A stretch of 64,000 nt of DNA from CAMLJR01 sp964500675 (GTDB taxonomy: Bacteria; Pseudomonadota; Gammaproteobacteria; Pseudomonadales; CAMLJR01), in contig CAZCNY010000002.1 in NCBI GenBank assembly GCA_964500675.1, forward strand, positions 186,001 to 250,000. Reading direction: 5' to 3'. Numbering within the stretch: position 1 is the first letter of the stretch; every line of letters starts with the position of its first letter. Below the pieces are notes generated by a model. The model did not search any database. It was not told the origin of the DNA and saw nothing but the letters and a program-made list of their open reading frames with translations. A program made the translations under genes and the position numbers. Shown here in pieces: positions 16,099-24,726 of this stretch.

Positions 16099-17164
16099 TT
16101 CGCAAAAAGTGGTCGATTTGCAAAAAACAATCGCTTCGCAAAAAAAATGGCGCGATGCGTGGACGGGTATGGCGACCGGAGCGCTGAAAAATGGAAAAGC
16201 CATTTTGCCGGGTACGATGCTTTGTCTCACCGTGACGTTGGCTTCGCGTTTTCTTGAGGATTACGTCGGCAGTTCGGCGCTGTTGATCGCGCTATTGCTC
16301 GGGCTCGCGTTCAGCGGTCTGTCGCGCGATGCGAATTATTTACCGGGCATCAATTTTTGCGCGCACAAAGTGCTTCACTTTGGTGTGGCGCTGCTTGGTT
16401 CGCAAATCGTATTTTCGAAAGTGCAAAACGTCGGCCCCGCGCTCTTCGCTTTGCTGCTGCTGAGTATTCCGGCGACGATCGTTTTCAGCATCGTGCTGGG
16501 GCGGTTGCTGGGATTGACGCGCGCGTCGAGTTTGATCGCGGGCAGCGCGGTTGCGATTTGCGGCGCTTCCGCCGCGCTGGCCGTTGCCGCGGCAATGCCG
16601 CGCGCCAAGCGCGATGAACGCCATCTGTTGTTCGTGGTCGTCGTGATCACTGCGCTCAGCTCCACGGCAATGGTGCTGTATCCGCTGTTGGCTACCAGTT
16701 TTGGACTCGACCCGACAGCGGCGGCATTATTTCTCGGTAGCTCTATTCACAACGTGGCCCAAGTGGCAGGTGCGGGTTACATTATTTCCGAACCGGTCGG
16801 CGATTTGGCGACATTCGCGAAAATGTTGCGTGTCGCCATGCTGGTACCGATCGTGGCGTCGGTCGCATTTTTTTATCGCAGCGATAGCGGCGGCAGGGCC
16901 AAGTTTCCGCTCTATTTGTTGGGTTTTCTTTTATTGATGATCGGCGCGAATTACGCTTTGATTCCAGCGCGCTTGCGCGCTGGCCTGTCTGATTTATCGC
17001 ACGGTTGCCTGCTATTGGCGATCGCCGGTCTCGGCAGTAAAACATTGCTGGGCGAGATGTTTGGTTTAGGTTGGAGACCGTTGTTTCAGCTCGTCGTAAA
17101 CACAATTTTTTTAGCCGGTCTGGTGCTCGCGCTCGTGTATGGCGGGCGCATGATGCTCACGTAA
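16088..17164 (+). CDS. YeiH-family putative exporter
   Basis: 358-aa inner-membrane protein with about ten hydrophobic segments. Family motifs include LLIALLLGLAFSGL, LHFGVALLGSQI, IAGSAVAICGASAALAVAAA and SSIHNVAQVAGAGYI. YeiH-family proteins are annotated as putative sulfate exporters; direct functional evidence is limited. The ATG at 16088 overlaps the DUF971 stop, as ATGATCATTGA. In this operon it could export an oxyanion product, such as sulfite or sulfate, of the imported compound. Confidence 0.85.
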   Translation: MIIDSQKVVDLQKTIASQKKWRDAWTGMATGALKNGKAILPGTMLCLTVTLASRFLEDYVGSSALLIALLLGLAFSGLSRDANYLPGINFCAHKVLHFGVALLGSQIVFSKVQNVGPALFALLLLSIPATIVFSIVLGRLLGLTRASSLIAGSAVAICGASAALAVAAAMPRAKRDERHLLFVVVVITALSSTAMVLYPLLATSFGLDPTAAALFLGSSIHNVAQVAGAGYIISEPVGDLATFAKMLRVAMLVPIVASVAFFYRSDSGGRAKFPLYLLGFLLLMIGANYALIPARLRAGLSDLSHGCLLLAIAGLGSKTLLGEMFGLGWRPLFQLVVNTIFLAGLVLALVYGGRMMLT

Positions 17165-17244
17165 AACGTCGAGCCATCTTTCGCATTGATGCGGTTTTGT
17201 AAAAAAGGTAATGAAATTTTGTAGAAAGAGGAAGGTAATATTCC

Positions 17245-18018
17245 ATGGCAGCATTAAATGAAGAAAGTGTTCTGACGGTACATCATTGGACCGATACACT
17301 ATTCAGCTTTACCACCACCCGCTCTAGCGGATTGCGATTTAAAAACGGACACTTCGTGATGATCGGACTGCAAGTGGAAGGTCGGCCGCTCATGCGCGCG
17401 TACAGTATTGTCAGTGCGAATTACGAAGAACATCTCGAATTTTTCAGTATCAAGGTACAGGACGGGCCGCTGACGTCGCGACTACAACACTTAAAGCCGG
17501 GTGATAGCATCATGGTGAGTAGCAAGCCGACCGGCACTTTGATTCTCGATAATTTACTTCCCGGCAAAAATCTCTACCTGCTCGGTACGGGGACTGGATT
17601 GGCGCCTTTCATGAGTATTGTTCGCGATCCGGAGACGTATGAAAATTTTGAAAAGGTCGTGCTGGTTCATGGCGTTCGCTATGTCGAAGAGCTGGCTTAC
17701 GGCGACGCAATTACCCAGGATCTGCCCAATAACGAGTACTTCGGCGAGCAGGTGCGCGAACAATTGATCTACTACCCAACCGTAACGCGCGAACCTTTCC
17801 AGTATCAAGGGCGTATCACCGATCTGATCGAAAACGGAAAGTTGTGTAATGACATCGGCCTACCGCCCTTAAACAGAGAGTCGGACCGATTGATGATATG
17901 CGGCAGCCCGCAAATGCTCAAGGATACCTGCGTGCTGCTCGACGCTATGGGATTTGCAGAAGCTCGTCACGGTGATTTGGGCGACTATGTCATCGAGCGC
18001 GCATTCGTAGAACAATAA
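17245..18018 (+). CDS. fpr: Ferredoxin-NADP+ reductase
   Basis: 257-aa FAD enzyme exchanging electrons between NADPH and ferredoxin or flavodoxin. The FAD motif RAYSIVSANYEEHLEFF (about 52-68), NADP-site GTGTGLAPFMSIVRDPE and VHGVRYVEELAY, and C-terminal AFVEQ with an aromatic nearby follow the bacterial Fpr pattern. GAGGAAGG lies at 17228-17235 before the ATG. It could supply electrons to the two ferredoxins just upstream. Confidence 0.92.
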   Translation: MAALNEESVLTVHHWTDTLFSFTTTRSSGLRFKNGHFVMIGLQVEGRPLMRAYSIVSANYEEHLEFFSIKVQDGPLTSRLQHLKPGDSIMVSSKPTGTLILDNLLPGKNLYLLGTGTGLAPFMSIVRDPETYENFEKVVLVHGVRYVEELAYGDAITQDLPNNEYFGEQVREQLIYYPTVTREPFQYQGRITDLIENGKLCNDIGLPPLNRESDRLMICGSPQMLKDTCVLLDAMGFAEARHGDLGDYVIERAFVEQ

Positions 18019-18040
18019 TTCTTTTTCTTCATTTGAAAAA

Positions 18041-18071
18041 TGCAGCAGCCAGTGGCCATCTGCTGCATTTT
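18041..18071 (+). terminator. Rho-independent terminator after fpr
   Basis: TGCAGCAG and CTGCTGCA pair around an 11-nt loop, followed by TTTTA; flanking AAA/TTT extend the stem. Confidence 0.75.
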
Positions 18072-18139
18072 ATCGATCTTTGATCCCTATCTCGCTCTTC
18101 CGATATTTAAAAATTAATTTAAATTTAAACTTGTCATAG

Positions 18140-18161
18140 ACGTGTTATCGACACGTTTTTT
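18140..18161 (+). terminator. Possible second hairpin with T-run
   Basis: ACGTGT, 5-nt loop, ACACGT, then a run of T. It may be a weak second terminator or a protein-binding inverted repeat. Confidence 0.35.
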
Positions 18162-18204
18162 CGATAGATTTTTGTGCCAAATAAAATCAAAAAATTTCGT
18201 AATT

Positions 18205-18221
18205 TGCACTTGGCAAGTGCG
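18205..18221. promoter_or_regulatory. NtrC-box-like palindrome upstream of the porin
   Basis: TGCACTTGGCAAGTGCG contains GCACTT-GGC-AAGTGC and follows the TGCAC-N7-GTGCA layout of NtrC sites except for the last base. It lies about 110 bp upstream of the sigma-54-like -24 element, a normal enhancer distance. Confidence 0.45.
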
Positions 18222-18328
18222 TTGTTAAAAGCAGACTAAATTCGTGCAACAGCTAAATACAGAATTATTGCAAATTAATTAATCACAAAATCAGAACGTT
18301 ATTTCATTGAAATTGGTTGCGATGCCGT

Positions 18329-18383
18329 TTGGCATGGTTGCTGCGTTATAACTATTGACGCGTTATACCCTGTTAGTACAAGT
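18329..18383 (+). promoter_or_regulatory. sigma-54-like promoter plus conserved leader block (copy 2)
   Basis: GG at 18331-18332 and GC at 18343-18344 are 10 bp apart within TTTGGCATGGTTGCTGCG. The 26-bp block at 18358-18383 matches 6145-6170 at 25 of 26 positions, with identical spacing to the -12 element. A competing reading is a sigma-70 promoter TTGACG-16-TACAAG inside the block. Confidence 0.65.
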
Positions 18384-18468
18384 GATTGTTATAAATCGTA
18401 CTCAGTACTGCGGGTCAGCTGTTGGTTTGAAAAACTTACTTCAAAAATCAATCATTAGGGGATCGTAA

Positions 18469-19620
18469 ATGAAGCACAAATTATTGTTGCCGCTGCTCGT
18501 TATCGGCGCGAGCGCTAGCGGCGCATATGCTGACGATAACATTCCGACCATCTACGGCAAAGTCAACGTAACGCTCAACAATTACAAGTTCGATAGCATT
18601 GCCAGCACAACCGAATCCTACACTTCGCTCGATAACTGGAAGCTCGAGAGCAACGCTTCGCGTCTCGGCGTAAAGGGCGATTACGCTATTTCCAGCGGTA
18701 TCAAAGCTATTTACAAGCTGGAGTTCGAGGTCTATCCCGATGGCGACAGCGGTTCAAACGTTTTCAACCAACGCAACACCTATGCCGGTCTGCAAGGCGG
18801 CTGGGGTACATTGTTTGCCGGTAAAAACGACTCTCCGCTGAAAGCAATCGCGGCAGAAACAGTGCAGGTTTTCAAAGATTTGCCGCTGGCCGATTTCAAA
18901 TACGTGATGGTCGGCGAAAACCGTCAGAGCAACATCATTCAATACGCTAGTCCGAAAATGAGCGGATTTATTTTCAGCCTGCAAGTGGCTCCGGGCGAAC
19001 AGAGCGGTTCGAAAGGCGCCGCCGGTACCACCTCGACCTCGAACACCAGCCACGGTTTGGCCGATACATTTTCGGCTGCGTTGACCTATGACTCCGATGG
19101 TTTGTACCTCGCGATCGCTGACGATCACAACCAAACCAACACCAATACTTTCCGCTTCGTTGGTCAGGTCGATGTTGGTCCGGTAAAGCTCGGTGTGCTG
19201 GGGCAGAAAGCCGATCGCAACAACTCGACCATCGCCGGCTCGAATGCGTACATTCAATCGATGGGCTATTTACCCGGTGATACCACAAGCTCTTCGGGTG
19301 CTCACTCGCAAGTGAACTCAATCGCGCAGTTTGGCAACACTTACAAAGCACAGGATGCTTATGCATTCACCGCAGCCTGGAAGGTCGACGATTGGACGCT
19401 CAAAGGCCAGTACGCGCAATCGAATTCGAAACACGACAGCTCGTTGAACCTGAGCGATACCAAAGCGAAAAACTACGTGCTCGGCGCCGATTATGCGCTC
19501 AACAAAAATGCCAAGGTTTTCGCTTACTACGCTGCAATCGATACCGATGGCGACAGCACAAAATTTGATGGCAAGCTGAAGGATAAAACCTACGCCGTAG
19601 GTTGGGAATTTAAGTTTTAA
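18469..19620 (+). CDS. Gram-negative outer-membrane porin
   Basis: 383-aa porin of the general trimeric type. The signal peptide ends at about GAYA-D (residue 21). The mature start IPTIYGKVNVTLNNY, the SRLGVKGDYAISSGIKAIYKLEFEV block, the FNQRNTYAGLQGGWGTLFAGKNDSPL block and the terminal aromatic (WEFKF) are typical of the family. It has its own promoter sharing the importer leader, so it is likely the outer-membrane entry for the same substrate. A strong terminator follows. Confidence 0.92.
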   Translation: MKHKLLLPLLVIGASASGAYADDNIPTIYGKVNVTLNNYKFDSIASTTESYTSLDNWKLESNASRLGVKGDYAISSGIKAIYKLEFEVYPDGDSGSNVFNQRNTYAGLQGGWGTLFAGKNDSPLKAIAAETVQVFKDLPLADFKYVMVGENRQSNIIQYASPKMSGFIFSLQVAPGEQSGSKGAAGTTSTSNTSHGLADTFSAALTYDSDGLYLAIADDHNQTNTNTFRFVGQVDVGPVKLGVLGQKADRNNSTIAGSNAYIQSMGYLPGDTTSSSGAHSQVNSIAQFGNTYKAQDAYAFTAAWKVDDWTLKGQYAQSNSKHDSSLNLSDTKAKNYVLGADYALNKNAKVFAYYAAIDTDGDSTKFDGKLKDKTYAVGWEFKF

Positions 19621-19642
19621 AGGTTGGGCTCTCCACCTTCAC

Positions 19643-19664
19643 GGGGGCTGTCGCCCCCTTTTTT
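19643..19664 (+). terminator. Rho-independent terminator after the porin
   Basis: GGGGGC-TGTC-GCCCCC followed by TTTTTT. It closes the accessory metabolic region. Confidence 0.9.
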
Positions 19665-19776
19665 GTGGAGTCGGATCGCAAGCTATTCGAAAGCCCCTTG
19701 GCCGCGATTTTTTAAACAAGCCCGTCATTGCCGAATCTCACTATGCCAGAAGCGGAAACTTTCAATTTGTTAAAGA

Positions 19777-21063
19777 GTGGTGAGCTTGAAGCAGCAATAC
19801 GCATTCAACTCATGGGGCGAGCGTGTCGATGCCACCGATTGGCAAACAGTGCTCGCGAGCACAACCTTCCTGCCGGTGTCACAGCAATTCACCACGCACA
19901 GCTACACGGGACAGGACGCGCTCGACGCGGTGGGACTGATCAATTACGGCGGGCGGATTTACGACGAAAGGTTTAGTCGATTTATTCAGGCCGATCCCAT
20001 TGTGCAAGATGGCGAAAATTTGCAAGCGTATAACCGTTATGCGTATGTCCTAAATAATCCCCTCACTCTCACTGATCCGAGCGGATTTTGCAGTAAATGG
20101 AACCCTATTTGTGCAGCAAGACATTTGGGAGATGCGATTTCAAAAGGTCCGCGTGCAGTGATAAGTCAAGTTGACCCCGGGCTTTCCTGGATAATGTCGC
20201 AGTCAGTGGATAAATGGGTTAAGAACTCCGCGACGGTTCGCGAGATTGGCATGGTAGCGATGACTGCGGTAGATGTTTACTTCTGCGGTGGTAGCGGCGC
20301 ATGTGTTGCGGGCTATAGTGCCTATGTAACAGAGATGATGGGCGGTAGTTTGACGGACCAACTAAAAGCGGGTGCAATTGCCGGCGCATCAGCGTATGCA
20401 TTCCATTCGGTAGGAGATTATTTCAACCTTACCCCGGTTCAAGCTTTTTCGACGATGCCGCTCAATGAAGCGGCCGTGTATAGCGCGGAATCTATTGTCA
20501 CGCATGGAATGGTTGGCGGTGTGATGTCAGTGTTGTCTGGGGGAAATTTCGGGAGTGGATTTGTCGGAGCTGGATTGTCGACGGGATTATCGTTAACCAG
20601 TCTTGCACCTGGGTCAGGTTTTGGCATGGAGGCAACTCGAATTGCTCTCGCGGCTGCGGCTGGAGGAACTGCTTCGGAATTAACAGGTGGAAAGTTTGCA
20701 AATGGGGCGATAAGTGCGGCGTTTTCGCAGGCTTTTAATGAAGAAATGGATCATTCGGACAAGTCCGGCGGAATATTTGGAAAGGTTCGGGACTATCTGT
20801 GGGGTGTAACCAAAGAATATGTTTTAGGTGATGGAAATTTGGTTTCCGGTACGGAAGAGCAAATAATTGAAGGTGGTCAAGCATTTTATGGTATGGATAG
20901 AGCTAAGGCCCAATATGATTTTAATGTATATAATACCTCTGGGGGAACAGAGCACTCATCGTATAAAGAATTTCAAAGCTGGAATTGGAAAGGAAATGAC
21001 TTCGATGAGGAATATAAAAGATTTAATGAATTTCGTTTGAAAGGGCCTGGGGCTTCGCAATAA
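19777..21063 (+). pseudogene. C-terminal fragment of an Rhs-family protein with variable tail
   Basis: 428-aa open frame that begins directly after an in-frame TAA and lacks the thousand or so residues of YD repeats expected of an Rhs protein. The RHS core end is clear at residues about 45-105 (SYTGQDALDAVGLINYGGRIYDERFSRFIQADPIVQ then NNPLTLTDPSGF). After it comes a Gly/Ala-rich linker and a hydrophilic tail from about residue 325 that is not recognisable. In intact Rhs proteins this tail is the toxin. Composition drifts to A+T rich towards the end. Without its shell and secretion signals it is probably an orphan tip or silent cassette. Confidence 0.75.
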
Positions 21064-21198
21064 TAGATGGAGAGATTTCGATGAATGGAGGTCTATTTTG
21101 TTGATTGAGTAACTCTAGGTGAAAATGGTTAATTCTATGCTGCTTTGAGTTTAAAGAATGTGATAGTTATATGATTTTGTGGGCTGGTAAATTTTAGA

Positions 21199-22017
21199 AT
21201 GGAAAATATTTTTATCACATTAAAGGTTTTGTTGGGTCCGAAGAGTATCCAATTTCTGGTAATTTTTATTTCGGCTGCTGTTATTCATTCTCTTGAAAAA
21301 AGAAAGGTGATGGGGTGCGAGTATCATGTCAAAGCTGGTGGTGTTATAAAATCTTTTACTGTTGCGTATCTATTTTCTTTTATCTGTATTTCCATATTTG
21401 TTTTTTTACGGAAGAGAAGCCAATCTTGTGAGAATTGCTCTGATATTCTGGGGTTCATGGAGGATAGGAAAAATATATTTGTAGAGGTTGTGATCGATGT
21501 TTTCTCGATGTTTATTTTTGCCTATCTGGCTTGTCATTTTTCTGGGTTAAAAGTAAAGGACTTTGGCCTTTTTTCAAAAAAAATATCGTTAAAAGAGGCA
21601 ATTTCTATTTTTATAGGGGTTGCATTTGTTATTCTGCTCCGCTTTCTTCAGTCGAAGTATAGTGTGCCGCACGATGATAAATACAACTTTTCGAAAAATA
21701 TTTTTGGAGTTAGAAATATATATAATTTATCCTCCTCAATAGAAGGTGTTCGGCTTTTCGTAAGTGTGCTGATTACTCCTGTGGTAGAGGAAATATTGTA
21801 TCGGGGGGTCTATTTTTTTGCATTTCGTAGGTTGCTTGGGGATTTTTCTGCAGTCATCTTGAGCGCGGCAGTTTTTGCGGCAATGCATGTTAACCCGGCT
21901 GCTATGGGTGGTGCTTTTTTGCTGGGATTAGTTTTCGGTTGGGTTTACAAGTCGACAAATATAATTCTTTTTCCCATGCTTTTGCATATTTTGGCTAATG
22001 TGTTGGTGGTGATATGA
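21199..22017 (+). CDS. CPBP-family intramembrane protease-like protein
   Basis: 272-aa membrane protein with about seven hydrophobic segments. CPBP (Abi/CaaX protease-like) motifs are present: EEILYRG (motif 1, E-E-x3-R), FAAMH (motif 2) and HILAN (motif 3) near the C-terminus. The family includes prenyl-protein proteases and bacteriocin-immunity proteins. Strongly A+T rich compared with its neighbours and placed directly after the Rhs tip, it is a candidate immunity or co-acquired protein. That role is inferred from position only. Confidence 0.78.
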   Translation: MENIFITLKVLLGPKSIQFLVIFISAAVIHSLEKRKVMGCEYHVKAGGVIKSFTVAYLFSFICISIFVFLRKRSQSCENCSDILGFMEDRKNIFVEVVIDVFSMFIFAYLACHFSGLKVKDFGLFSKKISLKEAISIFIGVAFVILLRFLQSKYSVPHDDKYNFSKNIFGVRNIYNLSSSIEGVRLFVSVLITPVVEEILYRGVYFFAFRRLLGDFSAVILSAAVFAAMHVNPAAMGGAFLLGLVFGWVYKSTNIILFPMLLHILANVLVVI

Positions 22018-22052
22018 GAAGCGCCAAACGAACCGAGGATCGATAGCATCAA

Positions 22053-22081
22053 TAGGGTCAGGCTCGATTGATTTCAATTTG
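22053..22081. repeat. Left flank repeat of the REP-associated transposase
   Basis: AGGGTCAGGCTCGATTGA followed by TTTCAATTTG. Its first 12 bp are an inverted match (about 10 of 12) to the right flank at 22762-22776. Confidence 0.55.
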
Positions 22082-22125
22082 ACTTGCGGTAAAATGCAAA
22101 CTCAACATAGCAGGACGCTTCTTTC

Positions 22126-22740
22126 ATGGCTCGACTTCCCCGTTTTGTAATTCCCGGTCATCCTCAGCATGTCATCGTTCGCGGCAATAACCGCCAGGAA
22201 ATTTTCTGCGCCGAAGCGGATTACCGATTTTACCTCGAAAAACTCAAGGCTGCTTGCGATAAGCATCAATGCGATATCCACGCGTATGTGCTGATGACCA
22301 ATCACGTGCATTTGCTTATCACGCCGCACAAAGAAGATGGCATAGGAAAAGCGATGCAGATGATCGGTCGCTATTACGTGCAGTACTACAATTTCTGTTA
22401 TCGTCGCACCGGCACTTTATGGGAGGGGCGCTACAAGGCCACGTTGATCGATACCGAGGCCTATCTGCTGAGTTGCATGCGCTATATCGAAATGAATCCG
22501 GCGCGTGCCAATAGGGTGGATCATCCTTCCGAATATCAGTGGTCGGGCTATGGATTCAACGCGCTTGGCAGCAGCGATGATCTTGTGGTTGCGCATAGCG
22601 AATATCTGCGCCTCGGACGCAGCGCGGAACAGCGGCAGTCGGCATACCGGCAGCTATTTCGTTCGCGTTTGAGCGAATCGACCGTGAGCGCCATTCGCGA
22701 TGCCACAAATAAGGCGCGGCGGCGATCGCAAATCGCATAG
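22126..22740 (+). mobile_element. rayT: REP-associated tyrosine transposase (RAYT, Y1 transposase)
   Basis: 204-aa single-strand-type transposase related to IS200/IS605 TnpA. The HUH motif is in MTNHVHLLITP (His-hydrophobic-His), and the downstream LWEGRYKATLIDTEAYLLSCMRYIEMNPARA block is characteristic of RAYTs. The catalytic tyrosine is probably in this region. It is normally a domesticated single-copy gene that acts on palindromic REP sequences. Here it is flanked by inverted GGGTCAG-CTC words, the right one inside the next gene's first codons. Confidence 0.9.
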
Positions 22741-22748
22741 GTATTTGG

Positions 22749-23333
22749 ATGCGGTTATCAAAGGAGTCTGACCCCTTGATAGGGGGTGTCGGCATTCTGT
22801 TTGTGGTTGCAATTCATCTGGCGATAGTCGCGGCACTGCTGCGAGATCGAATTGTGTTGCCAATTAACAAAATCGGTCAATCCGTTATCGTGCAATTGCT
22901 CAAGCAAGAAAAACGTCCGCCTGAAAATGTAAAACTGGCGCCGCTGCATCTTAAAGCGCCTCCTGTTACCATCGAAATGCCACAGCTTGAGTTGCCTTTG
23001 GGAACGCCTGTGGTCTCTCGGCCGCTGGTTGTTATTGGGGCAAAATTTTCTCCCGAGGTTGCGTTAACTGTTCCCGCGGCTGAATATGCTGCCGGCGCGG
23101 GGCAGCTTGCCGATATGTACCGCGCGGAAATTTCCGTACAAATTTTTGAGGACGGTGCCGTCGGTGAAGTGCGCGTCGAAAAAAGCGACGGTAATCCAGC
23201 GCTCGATAACTTCATTGTTGCTTATGCAACGACGCATTGGCATTTTATTCCGGCAGCAAATGATGGCGTGCCGGTCGTGAGTTGGAAAACCGTGCGCGTG
23301 GAGATGACTCGAAAAGCAATGCTGATACATTGA
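22749..23333 (+). CDS. TonB-like energy transducer with altered 5' end
   Basis: 194 aa. One membrane helix (residues about 13-30, GILFVVAIHLAIVAALL) is followed by a periplasmic stretch and a TonB-C-type domain from about 110 (YRAEISVQIFEDGAVGEVRVEKSDGNPALDNF). The Pro-rich spacer is short. The first dozen codons (RLSKESDPLIGG) are read from the RAYT flank repeat, so the natural start was probably replaced when the element inserted. Whether it is still translated efficiently is unclear. Confidence 0.65.
   Translation: MRLSKESDPLIGGVGILFVVAIHLAIVAALLRDRIVLPINKIGQSVIVQLLKQEKRPPENVKLAPLHLKAPPVTIEMPQLELPLGTPVVSRPLVVIGAKFSPEVALTVPAAEYAAGAGQLADMYRAEISVQIFEDGAVGEVRVEKSDGNPALDNFIVAYATTHWHFIPAANDGVPVVSWKTVRVEMTRKAMLIH
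22762..22776. repeat. Right flank repeat of the REP-associated transposase
   Basis: AGGAGTCTGACCCCT, the inverted partner of the word at 22053. The surrounding ATCAAAGG-CCCCTTGAT can also form a small hairpin. Confidence 0.55.
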
Positions 23334-23340
23334 TGGCGAC

Positions 23341-24726
23341 TTACTGCATCGCAGTCAATGCATTCAGCAGCACTTCGATTTTATTGTCGGTTTCTTGCAA
23401 CTCTTCTTCGCAATTCGAATCCGCGACGATGCCGCCGCCGGCCCAGGCATAAATAGTTTGTTGATGCGCAGTTTTTGGGTGGGCCAGCAGCGTGCGAATC
23501 GCAATGTTGGTATCCATGTTGCCGTTGGTGTCGATGTAGCCGATCGCACCGCAAAATAGCGAGCGCGCATTCGGTTCGAGTTCATCGATGATTTGCATCG
23601 CGCGCAATTTCGGTGCGCCTGTGATCGAACCGCCGGGAAAGCAATTTTTCAACGCATCGAGCGCGTGCCTATCGTCGCGCAATTCGCCGCGAACGCTGCT
23701 GACGAGATGATGCACGGTGGCGAAACTTTGCAATTCAAATAATTGCTCGACGCGAATGCTGCCGGGTTTGCACGAGCGGCCGAGGTCGTTGCGCAGCAGA
23801 TCGACGATCATTAAATTCTCGGCGCGATTTTTTTCGCTGTTGCGCAATTGTTCCGCGAATGCGCGGTCGCGTGTCGGATCGCTATCGCGCGGTGCGGTGC
23901 CTTTGATCGGTTGCGTAAGCAGTTGGCGATCTTGTGCGGCAAGAAAGCGCTCGGGAGAAAAACACAGCACGGCGCCGTCGTCGCTTTCACTATTTTTATA
24001 TTCAAAATAAACGGAGTACGGCGCGGCGGCGATTTCGCGCAGGCGCAAATACGCGGCAAATGGATCGCCGCAATAATTCGCGTGAAAGCGGCGCGCGAGA
24101 TTCACCTGATAGCAATCGCCGGCGCGAATGTATTCTTGCAGGCGCGCGAACGCATCCCGATACGCGGGCGCGGCAAAATCGTCGTGCCACGCGGAGTTTA
24201 AATTAAATGCCATGCGTGGAATTGCGAATGTCCCGCGCAGCCGACGCTGTAAATCCCTGCGCAATTCGGTTGGTGTTTCCGGGCGCATCACCAGAGCGGT
24301 GCGTCGTAATTCGTGGTCGCTGACGATGGCCCAGCTGTAGAGGCCGGCAAGAGCAATAGGAAAAGCGGAATCGCTGGGTTGCGGCGGAAGTTTGTGCAGG
24401 CGCCGGCCGCACTCGTAGCCGAGTAACGCGATGATGCCGCCATGAAACGGAAGGCCGTCCTCGCCGCTGATGGGTCTGAGCGAATCCAGCTGTTCAGACA
24501 TGCCGGCAAAAATATCCGCATTGCCGGCATCCGAGAGCCGCGTTAACGGTGCTGCGCTGATAATGTCGTAGCGCCCGCGTTGGCTGAACGGCCAAGCGCT
24601 GTCGAGCCATACCGGTGTGCCCAAATCGCGCACGCGCGCAAACCAATGCGCGCTGTTTGGGGTGTAGGGCAGGTCTTGGAGTAGGGGCACGGCGCGCTTC
24701 GCGAGGGAGGATGTGAGGCGCCGCAT
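23341..24726 (-). CDS. pabB: Aminodeoxychorismate synthase component I
   Basis: 461-aa chorismate-binding enzyme that aminates chorismate to aminodeoxychorismate for folate synthesis. Family motifs: CYQVNLARRFHA, CFSPERFLAAQDRQLLTQPIKGTAPR, ENLMIVDLLRNDLGR and PGGSITGAPKLRAMQIIDELE. The PIKGTAPR form is typical of PabB rather than anthranilate synthase. The glutaminase partner is not adjacent. It is transcribed away from the carboxyltransferase gene. Confidence 0.92.
   Translation of the reverse strand: MRRLTSSLAKRAVPLLQDLPYTPNSAHWFARVRDLGTPVWLDSAWPFSQRGRYDIISAAPLTRLSDAGNADIFAGMSEQLDSLRPISGEDGLPFHGGIIALLGYECGRRLHKLPPQPSDSAFPIALAGLYSWAIVSDHELRRTALVMRPETPTELRRDLQRRLRGTFAIPRMAFNLNSAWHDDFAAPAYRDAFARLQEYIRAGDCYQVNLARRFHANYCGDPFAAYLRLREIAAAPYSVYFEYKNSESDDGAVLCFSPERFLAAQDRQLLTQPIKGTAPRDSDPTRDRAFAEQLRNSEKNRAENLMIVDLLRNDLGRSCKPGSIRVEQLFELQSFATVHHLVSSVRGELRDDRHALDALKNCFPGGSITGAPKLRAMQIIDELEPNARSLFCGAIGYIDTNGNMDTNIAIRTLLAHPKTAHQQTIYAWAGGGIVADSNCEEELQETDNKIEVLLNALTAMQ

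Larger units (their letters stand above)
18019..18468. other. 450-bp gap: fpr terminator and porin regulatory region
   Basis: No gene is visible. It contains a terminator hairpin (18041-18071), a second short hairpin with T-run (18140-18161), an NtrC-box-like palindrome (18205-18221) and the sigma-54-like promoter block (18329-18383). The first 250 bp are A+T rich. Confidence 0.7.

Noticed and set aside
18358..18383. 26-bp block as a riboswitch
   Set aside because: Too short and without convincing stem-loops; treated as promoter/leader element instead.
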